A DNA stretch of 64,000 bases from Hirundichthys speculiger. Taxonomy: Eukaryota; Chordata; Actinopteri; Beloniformes; Exocoetidae. Below the pieces are notes generated by a model. That model saw nothing but the letters and a program-made list of their open reading frames with translations. It was not told the DNA's origin and searched no databases. The translations under genes and the position numbers were made by a program. The stretch lies in NCBI GenBank assembly GCA_018398805.1, contig JAGFBZ010000342.1, forward strand, positions 1,758,001-1,822,000, in the 5' to 3' direction. Of the stretch, positions 1 through 12,234 are shown piece after piece (the stretch's first letter is position 1; each line of letters opens with the position of its first letter).

Positions 1-1289
1 GCTTTATGTTCCCCTGTACGTTACTTGAAAACAGCACTCACGAGGAAGATATCTGCTGTAAACTGAAGGGCCTGCTGGGAGCTACAACTCAAAATCTGCA
101 GCTATCGCCAGGATCTACTGTCTTGTGCTGCTTTTTGTACGAGAGTTAAAATGATGAAAAAAAAATGATGCAAACTCTCGACCTTTTCAGATGCAAACAT
201 TTGAGCTGAATGGAAGCCACACGGAGGCACAAAAAAAACCAACCATCTCAATTTACATTTCGACACGTCTGTCAACCTCCCTCCATCACCATCCTCCCGT
301 TTCTCCAGGCTGAACAGCAGGGGAGGAGCTAAACTTGGACTTCAGAGAGGTGAGCTGTGCTAAGTCATGCAGCTTCTCACTGAGGGAAAAAAGGCGAGGG
401 AGATAGAGAGAGAGAGAGAGTGACAGAGGGAACGTTGCAGCAGCTCAAATTAAATAAGGCATGAACCGCCATATTTCCGTCCATGCTTAAACACTAGAAA
501 TCCTTCACTCAAAACCAAACGGCCTGCTCACCCTTCTCACATAATCGGCCGTGAAAAGGCAGTAAAAGCGTTGCAACGCGATGATACGGGCGCGTTACTG
601 GATGTCGACTCCTTCCCCTGGTCCTTGAGACGGGAGTTCCTCCAGCTTGAAGGCTTTATCAGCGAAGCCAGACAGGACAGGCCCTGAGAGCTGGAGAGAT
701 GCCTGCCGATAGGAAGAGATGAAAACCTGCTCGTTCCGTCAGCTGGTCAGCCTCAGAGCCTGTCATCGCCGACTTTATCGAGAAGCTGCAACAGGCACAA
801 TTAAAGCTTAACTGCCCTGTCAAATACACTTAGTCAGCATGCTCTTTATCGCTGCTGATGAAAACTAAACCTGTCCACCAGAATTGCTTTGGACATTTTA
901 ATGTTCAGTCAACGTATTGTTTGAACCTGCTGTCCCTTTGTGTCAGAAGCTGCTTGTTTCAGCTCTGCTGTGTTTAAGGCCCACGTCTGCTCTGATTTGG
1001 TAAATGATCCACACTGATATAGTACCTTTAAACCTTATCTAGATTCAACAAAGGGCCCCACATGTGTTTCTCATTAAACGCGTCTCTCTTGACTCTGCAG
1101 ATCAAATGTTTTTATAGGTCTGACCTGCCGGCGTGGGTTTTTCCGACCTTACAGCCAGTAGAAGTTGCTGTCTTTGCTGCTGATTGCAGTGAAAAACTTC
1201 CAAAACATGCAGAATAAACATGTAGAATAAAGTTACTCTATTCTACTACTCCCAGCAAAGAAGGTTTTCAATCATCGGTGCATCTCCAT
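1..1289. other. Presumed pclo intron 3, no gene seen
   Basis: No open frame here looks like a protein family. The only structure I see is a short GA microsatellite near 404-421. By position it lies downstream of pclo exon 3 on the minus strand, so it is probably intronic; this is inference because the next pclo exon is not in the window. Confidence 0.4.
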
Positions 1290-1705
1290 TAGAGCTGAGC
1301 AATTTTATCAATTCTGCGATATATATCGATATTTTATTTCCCCAGAGAGTATCAATATTCTAAGCTTCTTTCGAAACCCCTGTGTCCCACCTTTAAAAGC
1401 TTGCAAGTAAAAATTTGCACTGTTTAAATAAATGAAACTATTTTTCTCAACACATCTTTTATTCATTTTGTCCAGCATTTGCAAGCTGCCTGTCAGCCAT
1501 ATAATGTGTAATTAATGCTTTCAGTTCAATAAATTCAAACAAAGTAATTTGGAACACTCACAAGATGTCACCAAAATCACTTTGTCCCTTTAAAATCTTT
1601 TGGAAAACGATGTAAATGTATTGTAAGATGAATATCGATATATATCGTATCGTGAGCAGAATATCGTGTGTCGTATCGTGAGATTAGTGTATCGCTACAG
1701 CCCTA
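1290..1705. mobile_element. hAT-like MITE, family A (TAGAGCTGAGC ends)
   Basis: Imperfect terminal inverted repeats: starts TAGAGCTGAGC and ends with the complement of TAGGGCTGTAGCGATAC. Related copies lie at 18714-19150, 25001-26136 and 43065-43486, with a fragment at 12049-12234. The interior is rich in ATATCGAT-type motifs. It has no coding capacity. The copy at 25001 has a near-perfect 8-bp TSD, which supports hAT membership for the family; no TSD is visible for this copy. Confidence 0.7.
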
Positions 1706-1730
1706 CCCACAAGTGAAGAAGAGTCTGGAC

Positions 1731-2549
1731 TAGAGGTCTGCAGAACAACAAGACACCCCGAAAACCAGAGGTTTCGACCCGACCCAAATCGGGTCTCGGG
1801 TCCATTCACAAGACATGACTCCGGGTTCGGGTCGGAATCAGTACAGTTAGTCTCGGGTCCGGTCGGTGCTCTCTGACAGGCTGGGTCCGCGTTTACCCGA
1901 AAGAGGTAAAGATATTGGCGATGACAGCTGTCACCCCCCCCCCCCCCCCCACTCCACCCCCCTCCCTTCCATCCAATAGGCTGCCAAATGTCAGGTGACG
2001 GGTCAAGCAAAAGTAAACAAACAAACAGTAGTTTTGTTTAGCCAATGTCGGAACTCGAGGAAGTTGAATGATTATTCATTAACGTGGCGTGTTTGTCATG
2101 AAACAATCGTGTTGCCGTAGCGTGTTATTAGCGGTTTGCCCGCCAGCTGTAAAGCACAACGGATCACCAACATGACAACGCTGGATGAGAGAATATGTTC
2201 ACGACACGTCCTGACCGGTGTAGGCTATTAGCGTTAGCAGTTGCTACCAATAGCATCTGTATCCACAAAGAAAATAACGACGTGGATTTATTGTTGTTTC
2301 CATCACGTAGCCTATGTAGCAACTGAACCGGTAGAAGAAGACAACTTTAGGTAAGAAAATCAAGTTTTATTCAACGCTAGACAACTTTTAACATGAGCAA
2401 CTATGGGCTGGATTGTCTCGGTTCTATTCGGGTATCTCGGTTCGGTTCGTGGTCGGAAACTAAAGACTCGGGTTGGTTCGGTTTTGGGTCGAATATTCCT
2501 GGGTCCATTGGGGTTCGGGTCCAGGAAAGTGGACCCGTGAAGACCTCAA
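1731..2549. mobile_element. hAT-like element, family B, copy 1
   Basis: The ends are TAGAGGTCTGCAG and the complement of TTGAGGTCTTCAC, flanked by a perfect 8-bp TSD GTCTGGAC (1723-1730 and 2550-2557). It is closely related to the element at 8060-8832. Both ends carry many GGTTCGGGTC-like short motifs in opposite orientations. It includes a poly-C run near 1937-1950. No transposase frame is recognisable, so it is non-autonomous. Confidence 0.8.
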
Positions 2550-2557
2550 GTCTGGAC

Positions 2558-3599
2558 CAGCCTGGGTAACCTGCTGCTATCGTCTGGTAAGTCCTGGCCA
2601 GAAAGTGTTTGGGCTGGCGGCCAAAGGTATCTGCTGGCTACTCAGCAAAGCCTCGTCCCTGGACCCTCCGGACCGATCCATATGCAGGTCTGTTCGTACA
2701 TCTAACAGTAGAAGCCATATTATCTGATTATGGTCTCTTAACTCTTAGTTAGCAGTTCATACCGAGTTCACCTTTGGCAGGTTGCTAAGTTACCGTGCGT
2801 GGTCATCAAAAGGTTTGCCAGTTAACTTCAGCACCCTTAACTTTCTGTAGCATCCAGTTGCTACATCCTGAGCTGCATTGATTGGCCACGTTGCTGTCTG
2901 TTGCTGCAATGTCTACTTCTAATCTTAAAACCTGGAGCCCAACTGTGGACAGATCATCTGCACTAACAGGATCTGAAGGTATTCACCTCCTTTCAGTCAT
3001 AGTTTAAGTAACTGAATTGCATATATTAATTCAAACTAAAGCCTTTTTTGTGGAGCTCATGGATATTCAGTTGCCTGAATGTTCATGAAGAGGAGGTTTA
3101 AAGACAAACTGTGTCAATAAACGACAATGCACAATGATTTCTGTCACACATAAGACAAGACTATCTCGTGTGAACAGATTTGATAGACTCCCCTGGATTA
3201 CCAGATTCATGCTTGTTCTGCTCCACCTGAACGCCGGCGCAGAACGTTTGCCCTTGATGGACAAAGACCAAAACAACCCAACAGCTCGGTGTCCTCAGCG
3301 ACGGTTCAGACGTCAGCAGGCCTTCAGCTGCAGAGCTTCGCGTGGGAACCAACCTCTGCTGTCATCAGGGCTTCAAAGACTGCAATCAACTCTTGCAACA
3401 CGCAGCCGTCGTAACACTCACGCAGACGCTTTGTTTCGAAGCTGCTAAACAAATTTTCACTAGACACATCTGAGATTAACAGACCTGCCACTACCACCGT
3501 TCATCACAGCTGGATTGAGTGTCTCCGTCCTCACTCTTGTCTGATGCAACCTGAGGTGCATCACATCAGGACAGTTGCAACATCAAATAATGTTCACTT
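2558..3599. other. No gene seen
   Basis: The open frames here (for example 3134-3448) have no recognisable domain and overlap others on the opposite strand. I treat them as chance frames in presumed intron. Confidence 0.4.
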
Positions 3600-3965
3600 C
3601 GTTGATTTGGCAATATATCGTGATTTTTGGCCGCCCAATATAATATCGATTTTTCAGCTCCTAATATCGATTTTTTTTACAATGCTGTCAGTATGTTGTA
3701 ATGGTTACTTAAATGTGTAAAAACACAAATAATCAACAATAAATAGGTTGTTTTGAAGCAAATAGTTTTGACTCAATTTGTCCTCTGAATGATCAATATC
3801 ATTGATGAACTTATACAGCAACTTGATTTTTCATTTCTACTTTTAATTTTGATATTAACTCGGGTAGAGTATCACAATATATCATGATATCGTGATAATA
3901 TCGTATCGTGACCCAAGTATCATGATACATATCATATTGCGAGGTCCTTGCCAATACTCACCCCT
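3600..3965. mobile_element. hAT MITE, family D, left end diverged
   Basis: It matches the elements at 42118-42470 and 45486-45856 over ATATCG-rich sequence and ends in the shared CACCCCTA terminus. The left TAGGGGTGTGAAAAA end seen in the other copies is missing or diverged. The copy at 45486 has a perfect 8-bp TSD, which assigns the family to hAT. Confidence 0.7.
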
Positions 3966-4037
3966 AAAGGTGACAAGGATTCGAATGTCTGCAGCTCGAG
4001 TCGGTTATCTCACATTTAAGTATCTCAGTTCACTGTA

Positions 4038-4311
4038 GAGTGATCTCTCGCCAATTCGCGCCTTAAAAAAATGAGGTTAGATGAAAGAGCGGTTTCTTTA
4101 CTACGGTTCAGAGACTAGAGGCTGTGAAGGTAACAGAAAGACCACAGTTGAGCCTTTGTCTTGTTTAGCTGCAGTGTCTCGCTACTTTTTTAGGTTTTTA
4201 AACATATTTTAAACACATTATTGAGGCTCTGGGGGCTCCAGCTCCAGTTTGTGGATTTTGATTCTCGCGGGGGTGGGCGCCGGTCCCCATTTAAGAAATA
4301 AGGGATCACTG
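4038..4311. mobile_element. Tigger/pogo-like MITE flanked by TA
   Basis: The right end is GGGATCACTG followed by TA; the left end is a mutated form of CAGTGATCCCTCGCC after TA. TA duplication and CAGT-type ends are typical of the pogo/Tigger branch of Tc1/mariner. Related copies: 11559-12048 and 25346-26033. No transposase remains. Confidence 0.7.
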
Positions 4312-5904
4312 TAATACGAACTACCGTGAAATATGATTTAACGTCTCACATCTGGCGAAGCAACCGAACCATTTTTACGACTACGTCTTTATAATTCGTG
4401 GCATGCTATTTTTTTCATGCTTCAGTGAACAACATGGCTGATTCATACATTAACAGCACGGGGGTCAATCGCATCAACATCAAGAACGTTCTTCTCGCGT
4501 CCCGAAGGCACCGGACGCCAGAGATCTGACACACAAAAACAGCTACAGAGATGAGAGATGAGCTTCTGCCAGAACTCCATGACATATATTACATACAGTC
4601 GCTCAAAAGGCACGAAACGCCTTTGAGGGAATCAACACATCGTCGCGTCTTACTTCTCGACGCTCTCGCAGGCATATGAGCTCATAAATGAGATCAAAAA
4701 TAAAAAAAAAAAAATAATAAAAAATCGAGGACAGAATCAGAAATGAAAACTTTTCCACCCGAACCAGACCTTCCTCCAAGGTCACAGAGGGAAGAAGATC
4801 TGAAAACCGCAGCCGGGAACCAGATACTGGGATGAGATGGGGTCCAGCCCATGTTGGGTTAATGTTTCCAACTGGGAGTTGGAGCGCCGGAGAAGGTTGG
4901 TGCAGCTCTTTCAATAAAAGGGATTTACGCATCTAAATTCAGACAGATCCTGCCGGAGGAAGCGGGTGAATTTCATTTTCTTTCACTCCTCAGAGCTCCC
5001 TCCACTTTATAAATCCCTGGATGTAGCCCTGCACATATCATTTTTGTCTATATATAGACATATAAAGTTTTATTCTGTAGTTTGACAGCGATTTGAAGAC
5101 TGATTTTCTTCAAGATATCAGATTTTTTTCCCCCTCAGGCAGGGATAAATAAACCGGAATGAACAGGACGGGATAAATGGATAGAAAGAAATGAGAAAAA
5201 TATGTGACAAGAAAAAATGTGTAGTAAAGAAGACTGATAGTGGTTTAAAAAGGTAAGAGAAGAGGACAACGACAGACGAAAATAAAGGCAAATAAAAAGA
5301 AGCATAATGTTGAATGTTAATGGAGGGAGCTTAACGGTTATTGGAAAGGGCTCAGCAGCAGCTATTACCAGCGAGCTTAGCGGTATCACCCTGTAAATCT
5401 GAGAATCAATTGCCTGGAACTGGGAACAAGCTGTACCTCATGGTGGCTTCGAAGAAGCACCTTAATGTCACAGCACAGACGGAGAAAATCATCCACGTCA
5501 TTCACACGTAGAACGGCTCAAACGTCAGCATCCGTCCCCTGGCTTTGATTTCTCTGTTGTTGTTGTGGTTTTTTTTCTCTTTAATTAGCTGAGCTCAGCA
5601 TTTACGCTGAAAACAAGGGCTTTTTCTGGAAGTGTCTAAATCTGGACATTGAAATCTTGAATCTGCTGGTAGCGTGGTAAAGTAGTGATGTCATAGTAGT
5701 AATGATGCCTGTCTATATAGATGTCATCACAGCGTTGACCTCCTGATCCTCTGACCACCTCAGTGTTGCTGATAACATCTGTTTATATAGTCATCTCTGT
5801 AGTTAATGTACGAACAATGTATTAGTCTGAATGGAAGTACATGGAATTCTTAGCTCTAAAGTTAATGGATAATTATTATCTATACATTTTGTCTAATGTA
5901 GTTT
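4312..5904. other. No gene seen
   Basis: AT-rich presumed intron. Open frames such as 4603-4932 on the minus strand contain poly-A or poly-T derived stretches and no recognisable domain. Confidence 0.4.
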
Positions 5905-6250
5905 TGCATGGATGTATGTGCTCTCCTCTCTCTGTCCTGTCTCTCCTCTCTTTTTCTTTCTTTATCCAGCTGGTCTTCATCAGGAAGGTCCCCCCTTATG
6001 ATCCAGATCCTGCTCAAGGTTTCTTCCTCTTAAAGTGGAGTTTTTCCTTGCCACTGGCCTAAAGGTTTTTTTTCTCTCGAGTTTTTTTTACTTTCCATTT
6101 TCTTTGAATTAGGATTTAATATTATCATTTTAGTTAATGATATTTGCTCGGAGGTCATCTGGGTCTCTGTGAAGTGCCAGGAGACAATTTGCATTGTAAT
6201 AGACGTTATACAAATTAAATTAAACTGAATTGAATTCAATTCAGAAAGAG
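5905..6250 (+). mobile_element. LINE-like 3' end fragment
   Basis: It shares a long block with 52600-52866: the segment around GTTAATGATATTTGCTCGG, then a GTGAAGTGCC-type block, then GACGTTATACAAA and a GAATTGAATT-rich tail. This is the usual look of a 5'-truncated fish non-LTR retrotransposon 3' end. It carries no reverse transcriptase sequence. Confidence 0.6.
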
Positions 6251-7379
6251 GCAGTCGCACTCCCAGACTGGGAAAAGGTAGAAATATTTCACAAAGACAA
6301 AAACAGCATGTAAGGGGCTATAATGTGTTACTAATGGATAATGGCTTTCTAAAATAACCATTTTCCTCATGTGAGTTTGAAATCCTGACACATTAGAGCT
6401 GATTCAGGGTTTAGATGTATCCAACACTACCTTCGCCAGCTGTCCTAATTCTTTTGCCCTTTGATACAGCTACTCTGGTTTCTCTGGACTGGACTTTGAC
6501 CTCCAGGGGGCGCCACCAACAGAAGAGGAAGAAACTGCCCCTGGATGCTGCTGGACGGACAGACCAGTCAGAGAAACCACGTGACGGCAGGCGTCTTGGT
6601 CGTTTTGGGAATCGGAACACATAATGTAATACAATATAAGGCTTTTAAACACCATACCAGTGTCTGAAGAACATAGTGTCCTTACAAAGGCGCCATTCAT
6701 TTTACCTCTTAGTCCTCAGGCTTTTGCTAAAATTAAAGTGTATAGAAGTTTCTGCCCTTCTTTCACTGATGAGTGGCCAACTTAATTATAATGCATTGGA
6801 CTGCACGCTGAACATCACAGCATCAGCTCCTCCGCAAGCCAAAAAAGATCTTTGTGTTAATAAATGCCACACTGGTATAGATCTTTCCTGTATCAGGTTC
6901 AATGTGCTGTATTCACCCTCATTCTTTCATGCTCTTTAAGATAACCGACATGCCAATCATGAGACTAAACGTTAAATTAGTAGTAACAGAACATTGCTGG
7001 CTTTAATCCCAAATACGGAGCGGTAATTAGTGGGAAAGTGAATAATCAAATTGTAGGAGTGAAAAGCCTTCGTGAAAAGTACTTTTAACACTCGATTGAT
7101 TAGCAACAGGGACTTTTAAGGAAAAAGTCCCTGAAGAAACGAAGGCTGACCATGCATCCCAGCCTTAATATGACTGTTATACGTGACTCAACAATGATAG
7201 AAGACTTTATAATATATGAAATCAATGAATTCATTGTGCTTGACTCAGTGTATTTGGGCATTTAAAGTCTCCACCAGCTGAAGAATTTTAACGTAAGACA
7301 ATGCTGTCGGCTTTGTTTGGTAGCCTGGTCAGCCACAACCATTCACTTGATGAAAGTTCTCTCCCATGGGTCTGGTACC
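6251..7379. other. No gene seen
   Basis: Presumed intron. The overlapping frames on both strands around 6411-6700 show no domain and no splice-supported coding pattern. Confidence 0.4.
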
Positions 7380-7549
7380 CCACCCCACCCCCAGCCTTTT
7401 CCACCGGTACAGAACTTAGCAAAGCAACTGCAACGTGGCTCGGGTGGGCTTTATGCAACGATTGATATGGGAACATCCACATCGCGGTTTTCACCATTTG
7501 CGGGGGGGTCACAGCCCCCATTAACCGCAAAGTGTGGGGGATTACTGTA
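7380..7549. mobile_element. Tigger-like fragment, right end only
   Basis: The segment 7470-7549 resembles 24605-24688: a G-rich run, a CCCCCATTAACC block, an AAAGTGTG block and a terminal TTACTGTA. The terminus resembles the pogo/Tigger-like ends elsewhere in the window. No left end was found, so this is a truncated copy. Confidence 0.45.
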
Positions 7550-8059
7550 TTTTGTTGCTGAGCTATAAAGCATTTAACTTTCTAACCACTGGAGCCTCTG
7601 AATTAGATTTTTAGCATGTGCTAACATCGGCTAGTTTGTTTTGAGTTAAACCACAGAGCAGCAGACTCTTATACAGCCAAAAACCGAAAGCAAAACCTAA
7701 ATCTGAACCATTCAAACCCCTCACAGATGTTTTTTTTTTTTTTTTTTAATTCTGATATTTTATCCAAAGCATGTGTTTTATTTCGAGTGTCGACCCTCGA
7801 CACTCACTCGAGGGTCGAGACCCCGTCTGGACCTGGCATTAGCATGCATCCAAGAAAATCCGATCACAAGTGGCGACGGAAATGCAGAGTCGGAACAAAC
7901 GCCAGGATGCATTCAGATTTAATCACTCAGGTGCACAGCGAGACTTCATGTGGGCTACAGTCTCTTCGTAGACTGATCATGAAAGCGTTCATGGAGCGGA
8001 AACGACTGCAGTGAAGCTTGATTTGCTTGTGTGGATCTTTCCTGGTCTTCCGCACACAC
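7550..8059. other. No gene seen
   Basis: Presumed intron with a poly-T run near 7729-7747. A short inverted repeat lies at about 7785-7820, where GTGTCGACCCTCGA is followed by its near complement TCGAGGGTCGA. Nothing coding is recognisable. Confidence 0.4.
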
Positions 8060-8832
8060 TAGAGGTCTTCAGAACAACCCGAAAACCTGAGGTTCCGACC
8101 CGTCCCGAATCAGGTCTCGGATCCATTCTAAAGACGTGAGTCCAGGTTTGGGTCTGAATCGGTACAGTTAGTCTCGGGTCCGGTCGGTGCTCTCTGACAG
8201 ACTGGGTCCACGTTTACTCGAGAGAGAGGTAAAGATATTGGTGGTGGCAGCTAATGTCAGGACTCGGGACAGTTAAATTAATTATTCATTAACGTGGCGT
8301 GTTTGTCATGAAACAACCGTGTTGCCGTAGCGTGTTATTAGCATGATGACCGGCAGCTGTAAACCACAACGGATCGCCTACATGATAACGCTGGATGAGA
8401 GAACATATTCACGACACGTCCTGACCGGTGTAGGCTATTAGCGTTAGCAGTTGCTACCAATAGCATCTGTATCCACAAAGAAAATAAGGACGTGGATTTA
8501 TTGTTGTTTCCATCACGTAGCCTATGTAGCAACTGAACCGGTAGAAGAAGACAACTTTAGGTAAGAAAATAGAGTTTTATTCAACGCTAGACAACTTTAA
8601 CATGAGCAACTATGGGCTGGATTGTCTCGGTTCTATTCGGGTAACTCGGTTCGGTTTTTGGTCGGAAACTAAAGACTCGGGTCGGGTCGGTTCCGGGGCC
8701 AAATATTGCGGGTCCATTCGGGTTTGGACCCCCGGACTTATGATAATAGCTCGGTTCGGGTCGGTTTCGGGTTCAATTTTCACGGGTCCATTCGGGTTCG
8801 GGTCCATGAAAGTGGACCCATGAAGACCTCTA
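8060..8832. mobile_element. hAT-like element, family B, copy 2
   Basis: The ends are TAGAGGTCTTCAG and TGAAGACCTCTA. The flanking 8-mers are GCACACAC (8052-8059) and GTACATAC (8833-8840), which differ by two transitions and are consistent with an old 8-bp TSD. The body matches 1731-2549, and the GGTTCGGGTC-like motifs recur. Non-autonomous. Confidence 0.75.
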
Positions 8833-8840
8833 GTACATAC

Positions 8841-10248
8841 TGATTTATATTCTACATCTTCTTTCTAGAGTAGAGTTTGGTCAAAGAAAATGTGGCAACG
8901 CCGACCACGTCCTCGATTTAGGGCAACAGGACTTAGCGAACTACTGCTTCGTGCCACCTGGTGGTGGGAGTGCGCCACTTTTGCTGACCACAAAAGCGAT
9001 GCACTACCACTTTGCAGGGCGATCCTGGTAGCAGGGACACGTGTTGGTGGTTTAGGCCCCACAAAAGGACCCTTATGGATGGACGTGGACTATACTGGGC
9101 AGGAAGCTGGGATGCAGTCACCCAAGACTGACCTGGGAACACGGTTTAGTGTCAGGTGTGATCACACATGCGACGCACTGGACGCCTCTCAGGACGCATT
9201 TTAATGCAAGGTCAGAATGAGACTTGACATGCATTAACATGCACACAGCTCAGCTGCCACAACGCTAAACCCATCAGCTTGGGTTTGAGGATGTGTGTTT
9301 GTTTCTAATTAATTACATGAAAGAAAATGATCGAAACAATTCAAACAGGTTTCTCTAACCCTAACCCTCTTCCCCAGACATTTTTACTAAATTGACTCAT
9401 TGCATGATCAATTAAAAAGCCTCAACATGCTGCTCCCCATCCCTGCACAAAAATCACAAAACCTTTATTAATATCAAAGTTCTCGCTCCATCGGATGTCG
9501 TCTCCAAATCTGCCAGTAGGAGCCGTCGGTGTGACAAACGTGCATGACTCACAGGCGCTAAAACTAACTGGAGCAGTCAGGTTGTCACGGTCTGCACTGC
9601 TAACGGCTGCACAGACTGACACCCATATCCTCACCACCACCACCACCACCCCCCCACCCTTCAACTGGACTCCCTCTTCTGTCACACCAGCTTCTCGTCT
9701 CCTCCATCTTCTCTTCCAGGACTGTCCGCCCCCACAACACACACACACACAGGCAGAAATCACAGTGGGTGGTCAGGACCCCTCCATGTTCAAAAAAACA
9801 AGAGATTTTCTCCATCAATATATCATCGTAACCCCGTCCATGTCATTTTGTATGACTGAATAAATCCATGTGGCCCGTGTCACTTATAACACAAACAAAT
9901 GGGTAGGAAAGCTTTAAAAGGCAGGGTCGACCCCCCCGAAGTGCTGATGATGGTTTGGTCCACACTCTCCAGCTCTGTTCATTTGCTTTTGAGAATTTTT
10001 TTTCTTATTATTGACACAGTTATTTTATTATTGTGCAACTGTCTCCACTCTGATGTGTTCATTTCACAGCGCCTTGAGTTTGTTTTTTTTCAGTTTGTCA
10101 TATCTCACAATTTGATTATCAGTACTTTCAATCCGTCAATCAAATGCATGCAGTCCAGCTGCACTCGCTCTGCTATTTAAAAAAAAAAAAAGTAGATTCC
10201 ATTAACAGATGAAAGGGTCTAGTTTAAAAGAACCAATGTTAGGTAGGA
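8841..10248. other. No gene seen
   Basis: Presumed intron. It has simple-sequence tracts near 9636-9656 (ACC) and 9736-9750 (CA). Two tandem CTAACC(C) units near 9355-9369 look telomere-like but are too few to call. Confidence 0.4.
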
Positions 10249-10556
10249 ATTTTCTTAACTTTTTAGGTCCAGATTTAGTGTAGCTAGTGGTTCTCATTAT
10301 TGCACTGATACACATTAGTTGCACATTGGTATTAATATTGTTATCAATGGCATTATTAATATTCTGGTGTTGGAAACATAAATGACAACATCTCTTAGTT
10401 TATATCACACTTCTTTATTGTTGCTCATTGTTTTTATCATATTATTTTGTTTAATGAACCATATGTCCGTATCACAGTGTCTTAGATCATTCTTAGTGTT
10501 ATGTTTTGTCTTTACTTTATATCAGAAATGTAGCAAACTAGCCCAGCTGTAGCCGG
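10249..10556. repeat. Interspersed repeat, second copy at 50222-50426
   Basis: The segment from TTTTTAGGTCCAGATT to ATATCAGAAATGTAGC and AGCCCAGCTGTAGCC is found in reverse complement, with divergence and shorter, inside the hAT copy at 50087-50785. It is therefore a mobile or repeated sequence of unknown class. I see no clear terminal repeats or coding. Confidence 0.5.
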
Positions 10557-11558
10557 TTAGAAATACGCGTTTGGAGACAAAGACTGGCCAGGTAAATAGA
10601 ATAGCATTGTGGGATATGTGGTCTTTCTTCTCTTTCAGATATACCGGCAGTGGATTGGATCAGAAGAGGACAACATGAAGACAACGGATTGGACGAACGG
10701 ACGGAGGACCCGATGGGAGAGCCAAGTCTAAACCTCCCCATCTAGTGACACACATTTCTGTATAACTTGTTGTTGTTTTGTTTTGTTCGGCCTCTCCTCT
10801 AGTTAGAGACTGTCTCTGCCAGGGAGCCGTGATATCACGTTTATTACAAATTAACGTAACAAGTGTTGTACTTGTACTACCGACCAAGACTCTCCTTTCC
10901 AGCAAAGAACACGCAGTTAGAATCTTTTCAAAAAAGATCCTAACACCAAAAAAAAAAAAAAAAAAAAGCCCCAGAAACACACCGCTTCGCCTCTCCATTC
11001 ACTCGGTCTGAAGGGAAGGTCAGCTGGTTTCACCTGCCGAATGTCATTCGGACACATTAGAGAACCTGTGTGCGGTGGAAGGAGAAAGAGCAGCAGCAGA
11101 CAGGATGTGGCTGTAACAGCTATAACAGCCTGCGCTAACAAGATGAAGTCTGTGCCAGAGTGTGTGCGCGGGCATGTGCGCGTGTTTTCAAGTGCCCGTG
11201 TTCCCGCCGCCTCCCCCGTCCTCCACTCTGTCTGACGAGGGCTCGGGGGCTGGCACGCTAAATGCCTTGGCTCTCCTCCTCCCTCCTTGGCACTAAAGTC
11301 TTGAGTGGCTAAAATGTGGCTCTGGGTAAGAGCAAAAATTAGTAAATTAGAAAGAGGACAGTTGGGGGCTATTGTGGGGTAAAACTAGAGGGGGGGGGGG
11401 GGGGGTGCACATTAAAAGAAAATTAAAGGGAATCTGCAGAATCCCATGAACAGCTCCTTCCAGTCCAGAAGTAATTTATTAAGAAAAACCCACTCATAGA
11501 GTAAAAGATAATAACTGATAATCTAGCAGCTTCATTATATGACACACAAAAGGCAGTA
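10557..11558. other. No gene seen; poly-A and poly-G tracts
   Basis: Poly-A near 10948-10967 and poly-G near 11390-11405. Open frames crossing these runs have no recognisable domain. Confidence 0.4.
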
Positions 11559-12048
11559 CAGTGATCCCTTAATTTCCGCAGTTAATGGGGACGAGTGCCC
11601 CCCTGCGAAAATCAAAATCGGCGAACTGGAGCCAGAGCCCCCCGAGCCTAAATAATGTGTTTAAAATATGTTTAAAAACCGCAAAAAAGTAGCGAAACAA
11701 GACAATGGCTCAACTGTGGTCTTTCTGTTACCTTCACAGCCTCTGGTCTCTGAACCGTAGTAAACAAACCGCTCTTTCATCTAACCCCGTTTTCATTCTA
11801 CCGTCCCATGACACACACACTACATTACCCATAAGGCCACACCATTACCCATAAGGCTACCTTCTTAAAGGGGCCAGGCTGGCACACAACATTTCTTTGC
11901 TGCGGGAGAACACGCACAACATCCTGTGATGTTTGCACAATTTTTTCTTGATTTTTTTATTTTTTTTTAATATATTATATATTTCTGAAAAAAATCCGCA
12001 AATAACTAAAACTGCGGAACTTAAAGCGCGAATTGGCGAGGGATCACT
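11559..12048. mobile_element. Tigger/pogo-like element, CAGTGATCCC end
   Basis: It starts CAGTGATCCC after TA (11557-11558) and ends GGGATCACT then A, an inverted match. The interior matches 25346-26033, including the CCCATAAGGCTACC-like block and the GGGGCCAGGCTGGC-like block. The terminal G at the right end appears lost. No transposase frame. Confidence 0.75.
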
Positions 12049-12234
12049 AACTGCTTTCAGTTCAATTATTTCAAACAAAGTCATTGGAACACTCACAAGA
12101 TGTCCCCAAAATCACTTTGTCTCTTTAAAATCTTTCAGAAAATGATGCAAATGTATTGTAAGATGAATAACAATATATATCGTGTATTGTATCGTTTCGT
12201 ATCGTATCGCAAGATTAGTGTATCGCTACAGCCT
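12049..12234. mobile_element. hAT-like MITE family A, 3' fragment
   Basis: It matches the right half of the family A copies (1290-1705, 25001-26136) and ends GTATCGCTACAGCC. The left half is missing; the Tigger-like element at 11559-12048 abuts the break. Confidence 0.6.

Noticed and set aside
9350..9372. Telomere-like CTAACC units
   Set aside because: Only two units; consistent with chance.
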